A stretch of DNA of 64,000 nucleotides from an uncultured Clostridium sp. (GCA_946541575.1 CAMNJQ010000065.1:62001-126000); one strand, 5' to 3'. Positions 53,987 to 63,965 are shown, numbered from the stretch's first letter. The notes: generated from the sequence alone by a model not told the origin. Program-made: numbers and translations.

Positions 53987-54327
53987 TTTTTCTCCTTATT
54001 ATTTATTATATCGATTAAACGAATAAAAGAATTATCATTAAAATCAAAATCAAAATCAACATACCCGTTCCTAATTATTATAATATAATCGAAACTATTT
54101 TGGTAGCATTTTTTATACTTGTCTATAATAAATCTTAGCTGTCTCTTGCATTTATTTCTAAAAACAGCATTTCCCAACTTTTTACTAACAGATATACCAA
54201 ACCTATAATGCCCTATTCCATTATCCTTATTATAATATATAACATAACTTTGATTTTTTACAAAATCGCAATTATGGATAATTTTAGAAAAATCTCTACT
54301 ACTTTTAACAGTATGCAATTTATCCAT
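53983..54327 (-). CDS. rnpA: Ribonuclease P protein component
   Basis: RnpA is the protein cofactor of RNase P, which trims tRNA 5' ends. 114 residues from the ATG at 54327 (MDKLHTVKSS), with GGGAGTG before it. The signature is GNAVFRNKCKRQLRFII, where RNRxKR is changed to RNKCKR. A terminator-like hairpin lies between rpmH and this gene. Confidence 0.95.
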   Translation of the reverse strand: MDKLHTVKSSRDFSKIIHNCDFVKNQSYVIYYNKDNGIGHYRFGISVSKKLGNAVFRNKCKRQLRFIIDKYKKCYQNSFDYIIIIRNGYVDFDFDFNDNSFIRLIDIINNKEKK

Positions 54328-54365
54328 AAAATCACTCCCAAAATACAATATACAAAATAATTAAA

Positions 54366-54390
54366 ACAAAAAAGCCACTGAAAACAGTGG
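54366..54390 (-). terminator. Terminator or attenuator between rpmH and rnpA
   Basis: CCACTG-TTTT-CAGTGG followed by CTTTTTTGTTTT on the RNA. It would uncouple most rpmH transcripts from rnpA-yidC-jag. Confidence 0.85.
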
Positions 54391-54394
54391 AATT

Positions 54395-54514
54395 TTAAAC
54401 TAATTTTTTACGACCTTTACTTCTTCTCTTATTTAAAACATTAGTTCTTTTACGAGCAAAGAATCCATGCTTTTTAGCCTTTTTTCTATTATTTGGTTGA
54501 TAAGTTCTCTTCAC
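54395..54514 (-). CDS. rpmH: 50S ribosomal protein L34, short form
   Basis: 39 residues with a GTG start at 54514 and GGAGGTG before it. The start [12 protein letters not shown] and the [10 protein letters not shown] stretch identify L34. The usual length is 44. Here the KNGRK-type stretch between the ARxxT and the VLxxRRxKGR parts is missing, so RKRT runs directly into [15 protein letters not shown]. The reading frame is clean. First gene left of oriC, in its normal place. Confidence 0.93.
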   Translation of the reverse strand: MKRTYQPNNRKKAKKHGFFARKRTNVLNKRRSKGRKKLV

Positions 54515-54517
54515 AAT

Positions 54518-54857
54518 TCCACCTCCAAACTAAAATCTCCATTATTATAATAATTAAAATTATAAATGTCAATTAAAATAATATCATTAAAATTTAAAGT
54601 TATCAACATATAAATGTTAATAACTCAAATTAATTATTAACAAAATTAACATACATGTGTAAAACTCTTACATTACTTGTTAACTAAAATTTGTGGAAAA
54701 TGTGGATAATACAATTTCTCCTTTAAAAATAAATAAAAAATGTGTTTATAAATATGTATATAACTTGTTGATATCTTTTTTTATATTTTTTCTCTTTCAT
54801 TTTTTTAACATTTGGTCTACAATAAATCTTGTATCTAGACAGGGGGCTTGATAGATA
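54518..54857. other. oriC, part upstream of dnaA
   Basis: A 340-base, very AT-rich gene-free stretch between rpmH and dnaA. It holds one perfect DnaA box (TGTGGATAA, 54701-54709), an abutting near-box (TGTGGAAAA, 54692-54700), and further near matches TTATCAACA (54600-54608) and TGTGTAAAA (54657-54665). Strand of transcription switches here. No ORF is seen inside. The dnaA promoter must lie in its right end (a TACAAT -10 candidate near 54819), but no convincing -35 is visible. Confidence 0.88.
54692..54709. other. Tandem abutting DnaA boxes
   Basis: TGTGGAAAA directly followed by TGTGGATAA (complements of TTTTCCACA and TTATCCACA), same orientation, no spacer. Confidence 0.85.
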
Positions 54858-56261
54858 ATGAACGATAATTCAGAATTATGGTCAAATATCCTTAAGAAAA
54901 TTAATGAAAAATTAGGCTCAATGTCTTATAAAGTATGGTTTAGTGAAACCGAACTTTATGATTTAAATAACGGAGTTGCAAAAATATTAGTACCATTACA
55001 AATACATAAATCACATTTAAAAGACAAATATAAAAAGTTAATAACTTCTTGTTTTATCGAAGAAACAGGACAAAGTTACGAACTTGAATTTTTAACAATA
55101 GACGATATAAAAGAATTTGAAAATCAAAATGATACAAAAGATGACTTTGTTGATGAGGAAAATCATCAAGAAAACATAATATATAAAAAAAATGATAATT
55201 CCACATTTTCATCAAATCTAAATAGAAAATATACATTTGATAATTTTGTAGTAGGGAATAGTAATAAATTTGCTCATGCCGCAGCATTAGCAGTTGCAGA
55301 AAATCCTTGTTCGACATACAATCCATTATTCATTTATGGAAATAGTGGGTTAGGGAAGACACATCTAATGCATGCTATCGGTAATTACATAGAGCAAAAT
55401 AGTAATAAAAAAGTACTTTATACAACAAGTGAAACTTTTTCAAATGAATTTATTGAAATATCAAGAAAAACTGAAAATAAAAATAACTTTGATAGTATAG
55501 AATTATTCAAGAACAAATATAGAGGAATAGATGTATTAATAGTTGATGACATACAGTTTTTAGAAAAAAGAATAGAGTCACAAAAAGAATTTTTTCACAC
55601 ATTCAACAATCTATATGAAGAGGAAAAACAAATAATCATATCATCAGATAGGTCACCGAATGATTTAAAAATACTAGAAGATAGGCTAAGAACAAGATTT
55701 AGTTGGGGATTAGCAGTAGACATATTTCCACCAGATTTTGAACTAAAAGTGGCTATTTTAAAGAAAAGAATTGCTGCTGAAGGCATTACAAAAGAAGTAC
55801 CTGATAACGTAATAGAATATATAGCATCAAATATAGGAACAGATATAAGAAACTTAGAAGGAAGCTTAAATAGACTTTTTGCATATTCTTCAATGATGGG
55901 AGCAGATATAGACTTAGACCTTGCAATAGAAGCATTAAAAGACTACTTAAATTCAGGTTTTAGTGAAAAAAATGATATAAGTAGAATACAAAAACTAGTA
56001 GCCGATTACTTTAACATATCAATTGACGACTTAAAATCAAAAAAAAGAAATGCCAATATCGTATTTCCAAGACAAATAGCAATGTATTTATGTAGAAAAC
56101 ACACAGAAGAATCGCTAAAAAAAATAGGTAGAGAGTTTGGTGGACAAGATCATACAACAGTTATGCACTCTTGTGAAAAAATTGATGTAAATATTAAAAA
56201 AGATAAAAATATTGCAAATGAAATTGATAAACTAGAAAAAGAACTTCATACCTTAAAATAA
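54858..56261 (+). CDS. dnaA: Chromosomal replication initiator DnaA
   Basis: 467 residues. Domain I opens ELWSNILKKINEKLGSMSYKVWF. A short acidic domain II (about 85-120) follows, then the AAA+ domain III with Walker A GNSGLGKT (161-168) and VLIVDDIQFL. Domain IV has the DNA-binding signature GGQDHTTVMH, where the usual Arg of GGRDHTTV is Gln. AGGGGG lies 11 bases before the ATG. DnaA boxes flank the gene on both sides, so autoregulation is likely. First gene of the rightward operon. Confidence 0.98.
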   Translation: MNDNSELWSNILKKINEKLGSMSYKVWFSETELYDLNNGVAKILVPLQIHKSHLKDKYKKLITSCFIEETGQSYELEFLTIDDIKEFENQNDTKDDFVDEENHQENIIYKKNDNSTFSSNLNRKYTFDNFVVGNSNKFAHAAALAVAENPCSTYNPLFIYGNSGLGKTHLMHAIGNYIEQNSNKKVLYTTSETFSNEFIEISRKTENKNNFDSIELFKNKYRGIDVLIVDDIQFLEKRIESQKEFFHTFNNLYEEEKQIIISSDRSPNDLKILEDRLRTRFSWGLAVDIFPPDFELKVAILKKRIAAEGITKEVPDNVIEYIASNIGTDIRNLEGSLNRLFAYSSMMGADIDLDLAIEALKDYLNSGFSEKNDISRIQKLVADYFNISIDDLKSKKRNANIVFPRQIAMYLCRKHTEESLKKIGREFGGQDHTTVMHSCEKIDVNIKKDKNIANEIDKLEKELHTLK

Positions 56262-56390
56262 TAACAACAAATCCACAACAATGTTAATAAAAAAGAAAGA
56301 AAAAAAGAGTAAATAAAAGAAAAAAATGGATTATAAACATTATCCACATAGTAATATATAAAAATAATAAAAAAGAAAGAGAGAAAGAAT
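56262..56390. other. oriC, part between dnaA and dnaN (candidate unwinding region)
   Basis: 129 bases. A perfect DnaA box TTATCCACA lies at 56340-56348, followed by TAGTAATAT and a purine-rich AT tract up to dnaN. A long A/G tract also lies before the box. In B. subtilis the duplex unwinds in this interval next to DnaA-trios. The TAG/TAA/TAT triplets after the box could play that part, which is inference. Confidence 0.65.
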
Positions 56391-57521
56391 ATGAAATTAA
56401 AAATTAAAAAAGATTTATTATTGGAAAATTTAAATAAAGTATCAAAAGCAATATCAACAAAAAATTTAATACCAACATTAGCTGGAATTAAATTTGATTT
56501 AACTAAAAAAGGATTATTATTAACAGCATCCAATAACGACATTACAATTCAAAAATTTATTGAACTAAAAGAAGAAAATATGGATATAGAAAAAGAAGGA
56601 ATTGTAATACTTCAAGGAAAAGATATAGTAGATATAGTAAGAGTAATTCCAGAAGAAGAAATAAATATTGAAGTATTTGATGATGCTAAAGTCTTAATAT
56701 ATACAGATGATGAAAAAATCAAATATGATTTAAATGTTATTAATAAAAATGATTATCCAAATGTTAACTTAGAAAAAAGTGAAAATTATATAACAATAGA
56801 AACAGAAAGTTTATTAAATATAATCAAAGAAACAGCTTTTGCTACTTCAAATGATGAATCAAGACCTGTATTAACAGGAATAAGCTTTAAAATAAATGGA
56901 GATTTACTTGAATGTATAGCAACTGACTCATATAGATTAGCAAAGAAGAATATAAGATTAAATAAACCAGTTGAAGAAAGTTATAACATTATTATTCCAG
57001 GAAAAAATATAATTGAATTTTCAAGAATAATAGATACAAATGATAAAGAAATAAAATTACATATATTTAATAATAAAATATTATTTGAAAATGAAGATTT
57101 ATTATTTCAATCAAGACTTATAAGTGGAAATTATCCACCAACATCAAAGTCAATACCTGAAGATTTTACAATAGTTTTAAAAGCAAATTTATCACAATTA
57201 TATAATGTAATAGAGCAAGCAAGTATTTTAACAACTGATAAAGAAAAAAATATTGTTTCCTTATCAACAAAAGGAAATTTATTAACTGTTAAATCTGTTT
57301 CAAATGAAAAAGGAAAAGCCGAGATGAAAATGAGTGTAGAAAAAGAAGGAGACGAAGATATAACAATAGCATTCAGTGCAAAATATATGATGGAAGCATT
57401 AAATGCTTTATCAACAGATGTTGTGGAAATGTCTTTTGTAGGTGAAGTAAAACCAATTGTAATTAAAAATAATGTAGACGATGGACTATTACAATTAGTA
57501 GTACCAATAAGAACATATTAA
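56391..57521 (+). CDS. dnaN: DNA polymerase III beta subunit (sliding clamp)
   Basis: 376 residues, three clamp domains of about 120 each. Family segments include LENLNKVSKAISTKNLIPTLAGI at the start, ATDSYRLAKKNI near 180, and VPIRTY at the end (normally LPxR(T/L)). GAGAGAAAG precedes the ATG. Second gene of the origin cluster, in the standard place after dnaA. Confidence 0.97.
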   Translation: MKLKIKKDLLLENLNKVSKAISTKNLIPTLAGIKFDLTKKGLLLTASNNDITIQKFIELKEENMDIEKEGIVILQGKDIVDIVRVIPEEEINIEVFDDAKVLIYTDDEKIKYDLNVINKNDYPNVNLEKSENYITIETESLLNIIKETAFATSNDESRPVLTGISFKINGDLLECIATDSYRLAKKNIRLNKPVEESYNIIIPGKNIIEFSRIIDTNDKEIKLHIFNNKILFENEDLLFQSRLISGNYPPTSKSIPEDFTIVLKANLSQLYNVIEQASILTTDKEKNIVSLSTKGNLLTVKSVSNEKGKAEMKMSVEKEGDEDITIAFSAKYMMEALNALSTDVVEMSFVGEVKPIVIKNNVDDGLLQLVVPIRTY

Positions 57522-57600
57522 TTACAATAAAAAACATAAAACGACAAAATTCGACAAATAATTATTGTATTATATGTGTCACAAAAGGGGGATATATAAT

Positions 57601-58059
57601 ATGAATAATTATGAGATTAATGAGGATACTTACGTAGTTTTAGCAGAAGAAATAGGAAAAACAAAGATAATTGAAAAAGATAATGAATATACAATTAATG
57701 AAGATGCTTACAAGGTAATGGATGAAAGTTGTAAATATTATGGAAGTAGTTATAAAGGAAGAATAGAAGCATCAAAGAAATTACTAGATTGTAGCTATAA
57801 ATTACCGATTATTGTTGAAGAAAGTAGCGCATTAATATTTTTTCCAATAAAATCATCATTATTACAAGATTGTTGCTGGATTAATTTAAATAGTATTAAA
57901 AGTGTTGAAAAAAATGGCAATAAATGCAACATAACATTAATCAATGGGAAAAAATTGTTAATTGATATTTCAAAATTATCTATAGAAAATCAAATATATA
58001 GATCTTCAAAATTAGAATCTATAATTTATAAGAGAATAATTACAAAAAAAAGGGATTAA
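57601..58059 (+). CDS. comK: ComK-family competence transcription factor
   Basis: 152 residues from the ATG at 57601 (MNNYEINEDT), GGGGG nine bases before it; an in-frame ATG 36 bases earlier lacks a site. Features recalled from B. subtilis ComK align in order: YEIN...VLAEE, KIIEKDNEY, VMDESCKYYGSSYKGRIEA (SCxxxGSSYxGR), KLPIIVEES, FPIKSS...CCWIN, INGKKLLIDIS and IENQIYRSSKLES. It ends before the longer C-terminus of B. subtilis ComK. ComK activates DNA-uptake genes by binding AT-boxes. Here it lies between dnaN and recF, where B. subtilis has yaaA, and a terminator overlaps its stop. Confidence 0.85.
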   Translation: MNNYEINEDTYVVLAEEIGKTKIIEKDNEYTINEDAYKVMDESCKYYGSSYKGRIEASKKLLDCSYKLPIIVEESSALIFFPIKSSLLQDCCWINLNSIKSVEKNGNKCNITLINGKKLLIDISKLSIENQIYRSSKLESIIYKRIITKKRD

Positions 58060-58070
58060 TTCCCTTTTTT
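58044..58070 (+). terminator. Terminator at the end of the comK-like gene
   Basis: AAAAAAAGGGA-TTAA-TCCCTTTTTT: a symmetric hairpin with the stop codon TAA in its loop, separating dnaA-dnaN-comK from recF-gyrB-gyrA. Confidence 0.8.
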
Positions 58071-58072
58071 CT

Positions 58073-58101
58073 TTGTTTTTAGCCTTAAATTATGATATAA
58101 T
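58073..58101 (+). promoter_or_regulatory. Promoter for recF-gyrB-gyrA
   Basis: TTGTTT (58073-58078), 17-base spacer, TATAAT (58096-58101). The transcript would start near 58108. Confidence 0.75.
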
Positions 58102-58145
58102 TGTATTGTGTGTATAGGAATACTAATATGGGTTAAGGTGAGAAT

Positions 58146-58196
58146 ATGGGCATTTTTGATAATATTTTTGATTATAAAGAAGCTAAGTCTGGTTAA
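58146..58196 (+). CDS. Putative 16-codon leader ORF overlapping recF start
   Basis: ATG at 58146 follows AAGGTGAG and encodes [16 protein letters not shown] before TAA. It overlaps the proposed recF start (58168) in another frame. It has the only good ribosome binding site in the leader. It may couple translation to recF or be a chance ORF. Confidence 0.35.
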   Translation: MGIFDNIFDYKEAKSG

Positions 58197-59295
58197 TTAT
58201 AGAAATTTAATTAAACAAACTATTACTTTAGATAAAAAAATAAATATTTTAATAGGAGACAATGCCCAAGGAAAAACAAACTTACTTGAAAGTGTATATT
58301 TTTTAGCACTTACAAAATCTTATCGTACTAGTGACTCAAATTTAATAAATAAAGATGAGAATTTTACTAAAGTAAAAGGGGAAATAAGAGATGTAAGCAT
58401 CTATAAAAGCCTTTCAGTAGAATTAATTGAAAATCAGAAAAAGGTAAAAGTTAATAATAATGAAGTAAGTAAAATTGCAGATTATATTACTAATTTGAAT
58501 GTGATATTAGTATCTCCAGAAGATATAAATATTCTTCAAGGAACACCAGCAGAACGAAGAAATTTTTTAAATATTGAACTAAGTCAATTATCTAAAAACT
58601 ATATAAAAAAATATAATGAGTTTAATAAAATATTGAAGATAAGAAACAACTACTTAAAAATGCTTTATAATAGTTCAAATCCTGATAAAAGATATTTAGA
58701 TAGTTTAACTGAAAATCTAATCGAAAGAGAAATAGATATTTATATTGAAAGAAAGAAATTTATCGATTTAATTAATAATAATATTTCTAGTATATATAAA
58801 GATATAATTGGTATTGATAATTTTAAAGTAGTTTATGATACAAATATTGAATTTGAAAGATATGATTATGAATATTTAAAAGAAAAATTAATGAATAAGT
58901 ACACAAATTCTTTAAAAAAAGAGATAGAAAATGGTATGACCCTTTATGGACCTCATAGAGATGATTTAAGATTTGTTATCGGAGATGATGATATAAAGAT
59001 TTATGGCTCTCAAGGACAACAAAAGGTAGCTATTATATCGCTAAAATTATCAGAAATATCTATATTTAAGGAATACACAAATACAAATCCAATCATTTTA
59101 TTAGATGATGTTTTTAGTGAATTAGATGTAAAAACAAGAAATAAATTAATAAATTTTATTCCAGATGATATACAAGTAATAATAACATCAAATGATACAA
59201 AGGGAATAAATAAAAAATTTTTAGATTCTGCAAAAATATTTAAAGTATCAAATGGAAAAATAGTAGAAAAGGTGGGAAATAATGATGGAAAATGA
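58168..59295 (+). CDS. recF: DNA replication and repair protein RecF
   Basis: RecF loads RecA at gaps with RecO and RecR. 375 residues if started at the TTG at 58168 ([13 protein letters not shown]), which aligns with the family start MxIKxLxLxNFRN. Walker A is [12 protein letters not shown] (about 31-42). The ABC-type signature is [16 protein letters not shown] and Walker B is [11 protein letters not shown]. Earlier in-frame GTG codons at 58108 and 58138 give a hydrophobic extension, and the first lies at the transcription start. No Shine-Dalgarno precedes the TTG. It overlaps gyrB by 14 bases and ends in TGA. Confidence 0.93.
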   Translation: MIIKKLSLVNYRNLIKQTITLDKKINILIGDNAQGKTNLLESVYFLALTKSYRTSDSNLINKDENFTKVKGEIRDVSIYKSLSVELIENQKKVKVNNNEVSKIADYITNLNVILVSPEDINILQGTPAERRNFLNIELSQLSKNYIKKYNEFNKILKIRNNYLKMLYNSSNPDKRYLDSLTENLIEREIDIYIERKKFIDLINNNISSIYKDIIGIDNFKVVYDTNIEFERYDYEYLKEKLMNKYTNSLKKEIENGMTLYGPHRDDLRFVIGDDDIKIYGSQGQQKVAIISLKLSEISIFKEYTNTNPIILLDDVFSELDVKTRNKLINFIPDDIQVIITSNDTKGINKKFLDSAKIFKVSNGKIVEKVGNNDGK

Positions 59296-61207
59296 AAAAT
59301 ATGATTCTTCGTCAATTCAAGTATTAGAAGGATTAGAGGCAGTAAGAAAAAGACCAGGAATGTATATTGGAACAACTGATGTTAAAGGATTACATCATTT
59401 AGTATGGGAAATAGTAGATAACTCAATAGATGAAGCATTAGCTGGTTTTTGTAAAAATATAGAAGTTGTAATTAATAAAGATAATTCTATTACAGTAAAA
59501 GATGATGGACGTGGTATTCCAGTAGATATACATCCAAAAACAAAAAAATCAACTGTAGAAACAGTTTATACAGTGCTACATGCTGGTGGAAAATTTGGTG
59601 GTGGAGGATATAAAGTATCTGGTGGACTTCACGGAGTTGGAGCATCTGTCGTAAATGCATTATCAAAATGGCTTGAAGTAAAAGTATATAAAAATGGAAA
59701 AGTATATTTTATTAGATTTGAAAATGGTGGTCATACTGTAGAACCTTTAAAAGAAATAGGAGATTGTGAAGAAAATAGAACAGGAACTACTGTTACATTT
59801 AAACCAGATCCTGATATATTTGATTCTGATATTTATGATTACAACACATTAATGGTTAGAATAAGAGAACTTGCATTCTTAAATAAAGGATTATCAATAA
59901 ACCTTAGAGACGATAGAGATGATGAAGATACTACAGGAGAAACATTCTTATATGAAGGTGGTATTAGTGAATATGTAAAATTTATTAATACAGGGAAAAC
60001 ACCAGTACATGATGATATTATTCACCTAGAAGGTGAAGAAGACGGAGTATTCTTTGAAGTAGCAATGCAATACAACACTGGATATAATGAAAATATTTAC
60101 TCGTTTGTTAATAACATTAATACTCATGATGGTGGAACTCATGAAGAAGGAGTAAGACGTGCACTTACAAGAGTTATTAACAATTATGCTAGAAAAAATA
60201 ATATATTAAAAGAAAAGGATGAACCATTAACTGGAGATGACGTTAAAGAAGGATTAACAATGATTATTTCATGCAAGCATCCAAATCCACAATTTGAAGG
60301 TCAGACAAAAGGTAGGCTAGGAAATTCAGAAGTAAGAAAACTAGCTGATAACGTATTTTCACAGGGATTTGAAAGATTTTTACTAGAAAATCCAGATGAT
60401 GCTAGAGCAATTGTTAGTAAAGCAATGTTAGCATGTAGAGCACGTAATGCAGCAAGAAAAGCAAGAGAAATAACAAGAAAAAGTGACTTAGCTACTACAA
60501 ATTTCTTTGGAAAACTATCAGATTGTAAGAGTAAAGATCCTAAAGTTTCTGAAATCTTTATAGTCGAGGGAGATTCAGCAGGTGGATCTGCTAAAAAAGG
60601 AAGAGATTCCATGACTCAAGCTATTCTTCCTTTAAGAGGAAAAATATTAAATGTAGAAAAAGCAAGACTTGATAGAGCACTATCAAATGAAGAAATTAGA
60701 ACAATAATAACAGCATTTGGAACTGGTATTGGAGAAGAATTTGATTTATCTAAATTAAGATATGACAAAATAATAATAATGACCGATGCCGATGTAGATG
60801 GATCTCACATAAGAGTATTATTGTTAACTTTATTCTATAGATTTTTTAAACCAATAGTTGAAGCAGGGCATGTATATGCTGCTCAACCACCATTATTTAG
60901 AATAATGCATGGAAAAACAAGAAAATATGTTTTAAATGAAATTGAACTAGAAAACTACTTAAAAACATTACCTGAAAACGTCAGAACTAGGGCAGAAATC
61001 GCTAGAATGAAAGGATTAGGAGAAATGGACGCTGAAGAGTTAAATGAGACTACAATGGACATAGAAAAGCGTGTATTAAGAAAAATTACTGTAGATGATT
61101 GTGTAGCAGCAGATGCAATATTTGAAAAACTTATGGGTGATGAAGTAGATCCAAGACGTAAATTTATTGAAGAAAACGCTGGATATGTTCAAAATCTTGA
61201 TATTTAG
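59282..61207 (+). CDS. gyrB: DNA gyrase subunit B
   Basis: 641 residues. The GHKL ATPase domain has [27 protein letters not shown] and [14 protein letters not shown]. The TOPRIM domain has [16 protein letters not shown] and [12 protein letters not shown]. The Gram-positive-type C-terminus ends [24 protein letters not shown] precedes the ATG, which is doubled (MM). Coupled to recF. Confidence 0.98.
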   Translation: MMENEKYDSSSIQVLEGLEAVRKRPGMYIGTTDVKGLHHLVWEIVDNSIDEALAGFCKNIEVVINKDNSITVKDDGRGIPVDIHPKTKKSTVETVYTVLHAGGKFGGGGYKVSGGLHGVGASVVNALSKWLEVKVYKNGKVYFIRFENGGHTVEPLKEIGDCEENRTGTTVTFKPDPDIFDSDIYDYNTLMVRIRELAFLNKGLSINLRDDRDDEDTTGETFLYEGGISEYVKFINTGKTPVHDDIIHLEGEEDGVFFEVAMQYNTGYNENIYSFVNNINTHDGGTHEEGVRRALTRVINNYARKNNILKEKDEPLTGDDVKEGLTMIISCKHPNPQFEGQTKGRLGNSEVRKLADNVFSQGFERFLLENPDDARAIVSKAMLACRARNAARKAREITRKSDLATTNFFGKLSDCKSKDPKVSEIFIVEGDSAGGSAKKGRDSMTQAILPLRGKILNVEKARLDRALSNEEIRTIITAFGTGIGEEFDLSKLRYDKIIIMTDADVDGSHIRVLLLTLFYRFFKPIVEAGHVYAAQPPLFRIMHGKTRKYVLNEIELENYLKTLPENVRTRAEIARMKGLGEMDAEELNETTMDIEKRVLRKITVDDCVAADAIFEKLMGDEVDPRRKFIEENAGYVQNLDI

Positions 61208-61222
61208 AAGGAGGTAAGTTGA

Positions 61223-63805
61223 ATGGATAATGAAAATACAAATGAAGAATTAAATGAAGAATTCGATGAATCTCTTGAAAGAGTAGAAATAAATAATTCT
61301 AACTTTGATGGATATTTCCATGAAAGAGATAGTTTAGCTGAGAATAATATAGTAAATGAAGTAAAAACATCATTTTTGGAATACTCAATGAGCGTAATAG
61401 CATCTCGTGCATTACCAGATTTAAGAGATGGATTAAAGCCAGTTCATAGACGTATTTTATGGTCAATGTATGAATCTGGGTATACTCCAGATAAACCTCA
61501 TAGAAAAAGTGCAAAAACAGTTGGAGAAGTTATGGGTAATTACCATCCACATGGTGATTCTTCAATATATGAAGCGATGGTTAGAATGGCACAAGATTTT
61601 AACCAAAGATATATGTTGATAGATGGGCATGGAAACTTTGGTAATATTGAAGGTGATGGAGCTGCAGCAATGCGTTATACAGAATCTAGATTATCAAAGA
61701 TTTCTTTGGAATTACTAAGAGACATTTATAAAGATACAGTTGATATGGATGATAACTTTGATGTAACTAGAAAAGAGCCAAGAGTATTGCCAGGAAGATT
61801 TCCAAATGTTTTAGTTAATGGTGCAATGGGAATTGCAGTAGGAATGGCGACTAATATACCACCACATAATTTAGGTGAGGTAATTGATGGTTGTGTTGCA
61901 TATATAGATAATCCAGAAATTGATACTTTAGGTTTAATGCAATACATAAAAGGGCCTGATTTTCCAACAGGTGGAATAGTTTTAGGTAACTCTGGTATCA
62001 AACAAGCGTACGATACAGGAAGAGGAACGATTACTATAAGAAGTAAAGCTATAATAGAAGATCATGGCACTCATAGTAATATAGTTATCACTGAAGTTCC
62101 ATATGGTGTTAATACAATGGAATTAAAGAATAAAGTAGCAGAGCTTGTTCACAATAAAACTATAGATGGTATATCAGATTATCATACAGATTTAAAAGAT
62201 GGCGTTAAAATTACCATTACTTTAAAGAAGGATGCTAATCCACAAGTAGTATTAAATAATTTATATAAGCATACTAATTTTCAAGTATCATATGGAATAA
62301 TTTTTTTAATGCTAGATGGATTAACACCAAAAACATTAAGTTTAAAATCAATTATATCTAAATATATAGACTTCCAAAAAGAAGTAATAATAAGAAGAAC
62401 AAAATATGATTTAGCCAAAGATGAAAAAAGAGTACACATATTAGAAGGTTATAAGATTGCATTAGATAATATTGATGAAGTTGTTAAAATAATTAGAAAT
62501 GCTGAAACAGATGTTGAGGCAAAAGAAAAATTAATGAGTAGATTTGGATTAACTGAAATTCAAACTGACGCAATACTTGAATTAAGATTAAGAAGATTAA
62601 CAGGATTAGAAAGAGATAAAATTGAAGCAGAATTAAATGAATTATTAGCAGAAATAGAAGAATTAAAATCAATTTTAGCATCTGAACAAAAAGTATTAGA
62701 GATAATCAAAAAAGAAATGTTAGAAATAAAAGCTAAATATAATGATGACAGAAGAACAACAATCGACATGACAGCAATTGATTATATAGAAGACGAATCA
62801 TTAATTCCTGTAGAAAACATATTAGTAGCATTAACAAATAAAGGATATATAAAGAGACTTCCAAACGATACATTTAAATCACAACACAGAGGTGGAGTAG
62901 GAATTAAGGGAATGGCTACAAATGAAGAAGATTTCCCAGAAAAAATCTTATCTATGAAAACTCATGATTATATACTTTTATTTAGTAATTTAGGAAAAGT
63001 ATATAGAATGAAAGGATATGAAATTCCAGAATTTTCAAGGCAAGCAAAAGGATTGCCTATAATAAATTTATTGCCACTAGAAAAAGAGGAAAAAATCACA
63101 TCAGTAGTAGAAGTAAACGAAGAAAGTGATCAAACATTCTTAACATTTGTTACAAAGAGTGGACTAGTAAAGAGAACCTCAAGGGAAGAATTTGAAAATA
63201 TAAGAACAAATGGTAAAAAAGCAATTATCTTAAAAGAGAATGATGAACTAATCGCAGTAAGAAAAACTGATGGTAATAAAGAAATAATTATTGGAGCTTC
63301 AAATGGAAAATTAGTAAGATTTAATGAAACAGAAGTTCGAATAATGGGAAGAGGAAGTTCTGGAGTTAAAGGAATTGAATTAGAGGACAATGAACATGTT
63401 GTTGGAGCAGAAGTTGTAGAAAAAGATGCAAATGTATTAATAGTAACTGAAAAAGGTTATGGAAAGAAAACACCAATAGATGAATATAGATTAACTCATA
63501 GGGGAAGTAAAGGTGTAAAAACATTAAATGTAACCGATAAAAATGGTGAATTAGTATCATTAAGAACTGTATATGAAGATGAAGATTTGTTGATAATTAC
63601 AGATAGTGGTATGACTATAAGAATGGATATAGCGCAAATCTCAACATTAAGTAGAAATACTCAAGGAGTAAGATTAATAAATCTAAAAGATGAGCAAAAA
63701 GTATCTGCAACAGCAATAATTGAAAAAAATAATGAAGAGGAAAATATTGAGAATAATCAAGAAAATCAAACAGATGTTGTAGAAGAAGATAATAAAGAGG
63801 AATAA
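61223..63805 (+). CDS. gyrA: DNA gyrase subunit A
   Basis: 860 residues. After an acidic 45-residue N-terminal extension comes [25 protein letters not shown]. The quinolone region reads [19 protein letters not shown], with Ser and Glu at the two resistance positions, so wild type. The catalytic Tyr is in [10 protein letters not shown]. The C-terminal beta-pinwheel contains a GyrA-box-like [10 protein letters not shown]-type segment ([12 protein letters not shown]). A strongly acidic Glu/Asn tail ends the protein. AAGGAGG precedes the ATG. Confidence 0.98.
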   Translation: MDNENTNEELNEEFDESLERVEINNSNFDGYFHERDSLAENNIVNEVKTSFLEYSMSVIASRALPDLRDGLKPVHRRILWSMYESGYTPDKPHRKSAKTVGEVMGNYHPHGDSSIYEAMVRMAQDFNQRYMLIDGHGNFGNIEGDGAAAMRYTESRLSKISLELLRDIYKDTVDMDDNFDVTRKEPRVLPGRFPNVLVNGAMGIAVGMATNIPPHNLGEVIDGCVAYIDNPEIDTLGLMQYIKGPDFPTGGIVLGNSGIKQAYDTGRGTITIRSKAIIEDHGTHSNIVITEVPYGVNTMELKNKVAELVHNKTIDGISDYHTDLKDGVKITITLKKDANPQVVLNNLYKHTNFQVSYGIIFLMLDGLTPKTLSLKSIISKYIDFQKEVIIRRTKYDLAKDEKRVHILEGYKIALDNIDEVVKIIRNAETDVEAKEKLMSRFGLTEIQTDAILELRLRRLTGLERDKIEAELNELLAEIEELKSILASEQKVLEIIKKEMLEIKAKYNDDRRTTIDMTAIDYIEDESLIPVENILVALTNKGYIKRLPNDTFKSQHRGGVGIKGMATNEEDFPEKILSMKTHDYILLFSNLGKVYRMKGYEIPEFSRQAKGLPIINLLPLEKEEKITSVVEVNEESDQTFLTFVTKSGLVKRTSREEFENIRTNGKKAIILKENDELIAVRKTDGNKEIIIGASNGKLVRFNETEVRIMGRGSSGVKGIELEDNEHVVGAEVVEKDANVLIVTEKGYGKKTPIDEYRLTHRGSKGVKTLNVTDKNGELVSLRTVYEDEDLLIITDSGMTIRMDIAQISTLSRNTQGVRLINLKDEQKVSATAIIEKNNEEENIENNQENQTDVVEEDNKEE

Positions 63806-63818
63806 TCCTCTTTTTTTG
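63794..63818 (+). terminator. Terminator of recF-gyrB-gyrA
   Basis: AAAGAGGA-ATAA-TCCTCTTT followed by TTTTT; it contains the gyrA stop. Confidence 0.85.
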
Positions 63819-63830
63819 TGGAAAAAATAT

Positions 63831-63859
63831 TTGCTATTTTAAAATAGTTAATGTATAAT
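63831..63859 (+). promoter_or_regulatory. Promoter for the SRP RNA gene
   Basis: TTGCTA (63831-63836), 17-base spacer, TATAAT (63854-63859), seven bases before the RNA start. Confidence 0.8.
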
Positions 63860-63865
63860 TTAATT

Positions 63866-63946
63866 GATGCAATAAGTACGGCAGAACCAGGTCAGGACAG
63901 GAATGTAGCAGCCTTAATGCTTTTATATTTAGTACTTATGTGCATC
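63866..63946 (+). ncRNA. ffs: Signal recognition particle RNA (small bacterial type)
   Basis: About 81 bases. The conserved tip AGGTCAG-GACA-GGAA-TGT-AGCAGCC carries the GGAA tetraloop and the asymmetric and symmetric loops that bind Ffh. The ends pair as GATGCA/TGCATC and ATAAGTAC/GTACTTAT. It is the short 4.5S-like form without an Alu domain. A T-rich run follows directly. Sits right after gyrA. Confidence 0.93.
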
Positions 63947-63965
63947 ATTTTTTTTGGAGTTATTT

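Noticed and set aside
57522-57600. ComK AT-boxes before the comK-like gene
   Set aside because: AAAA and TTTT tracts are frequent by composition; no pair with the right helical spacing stood out.
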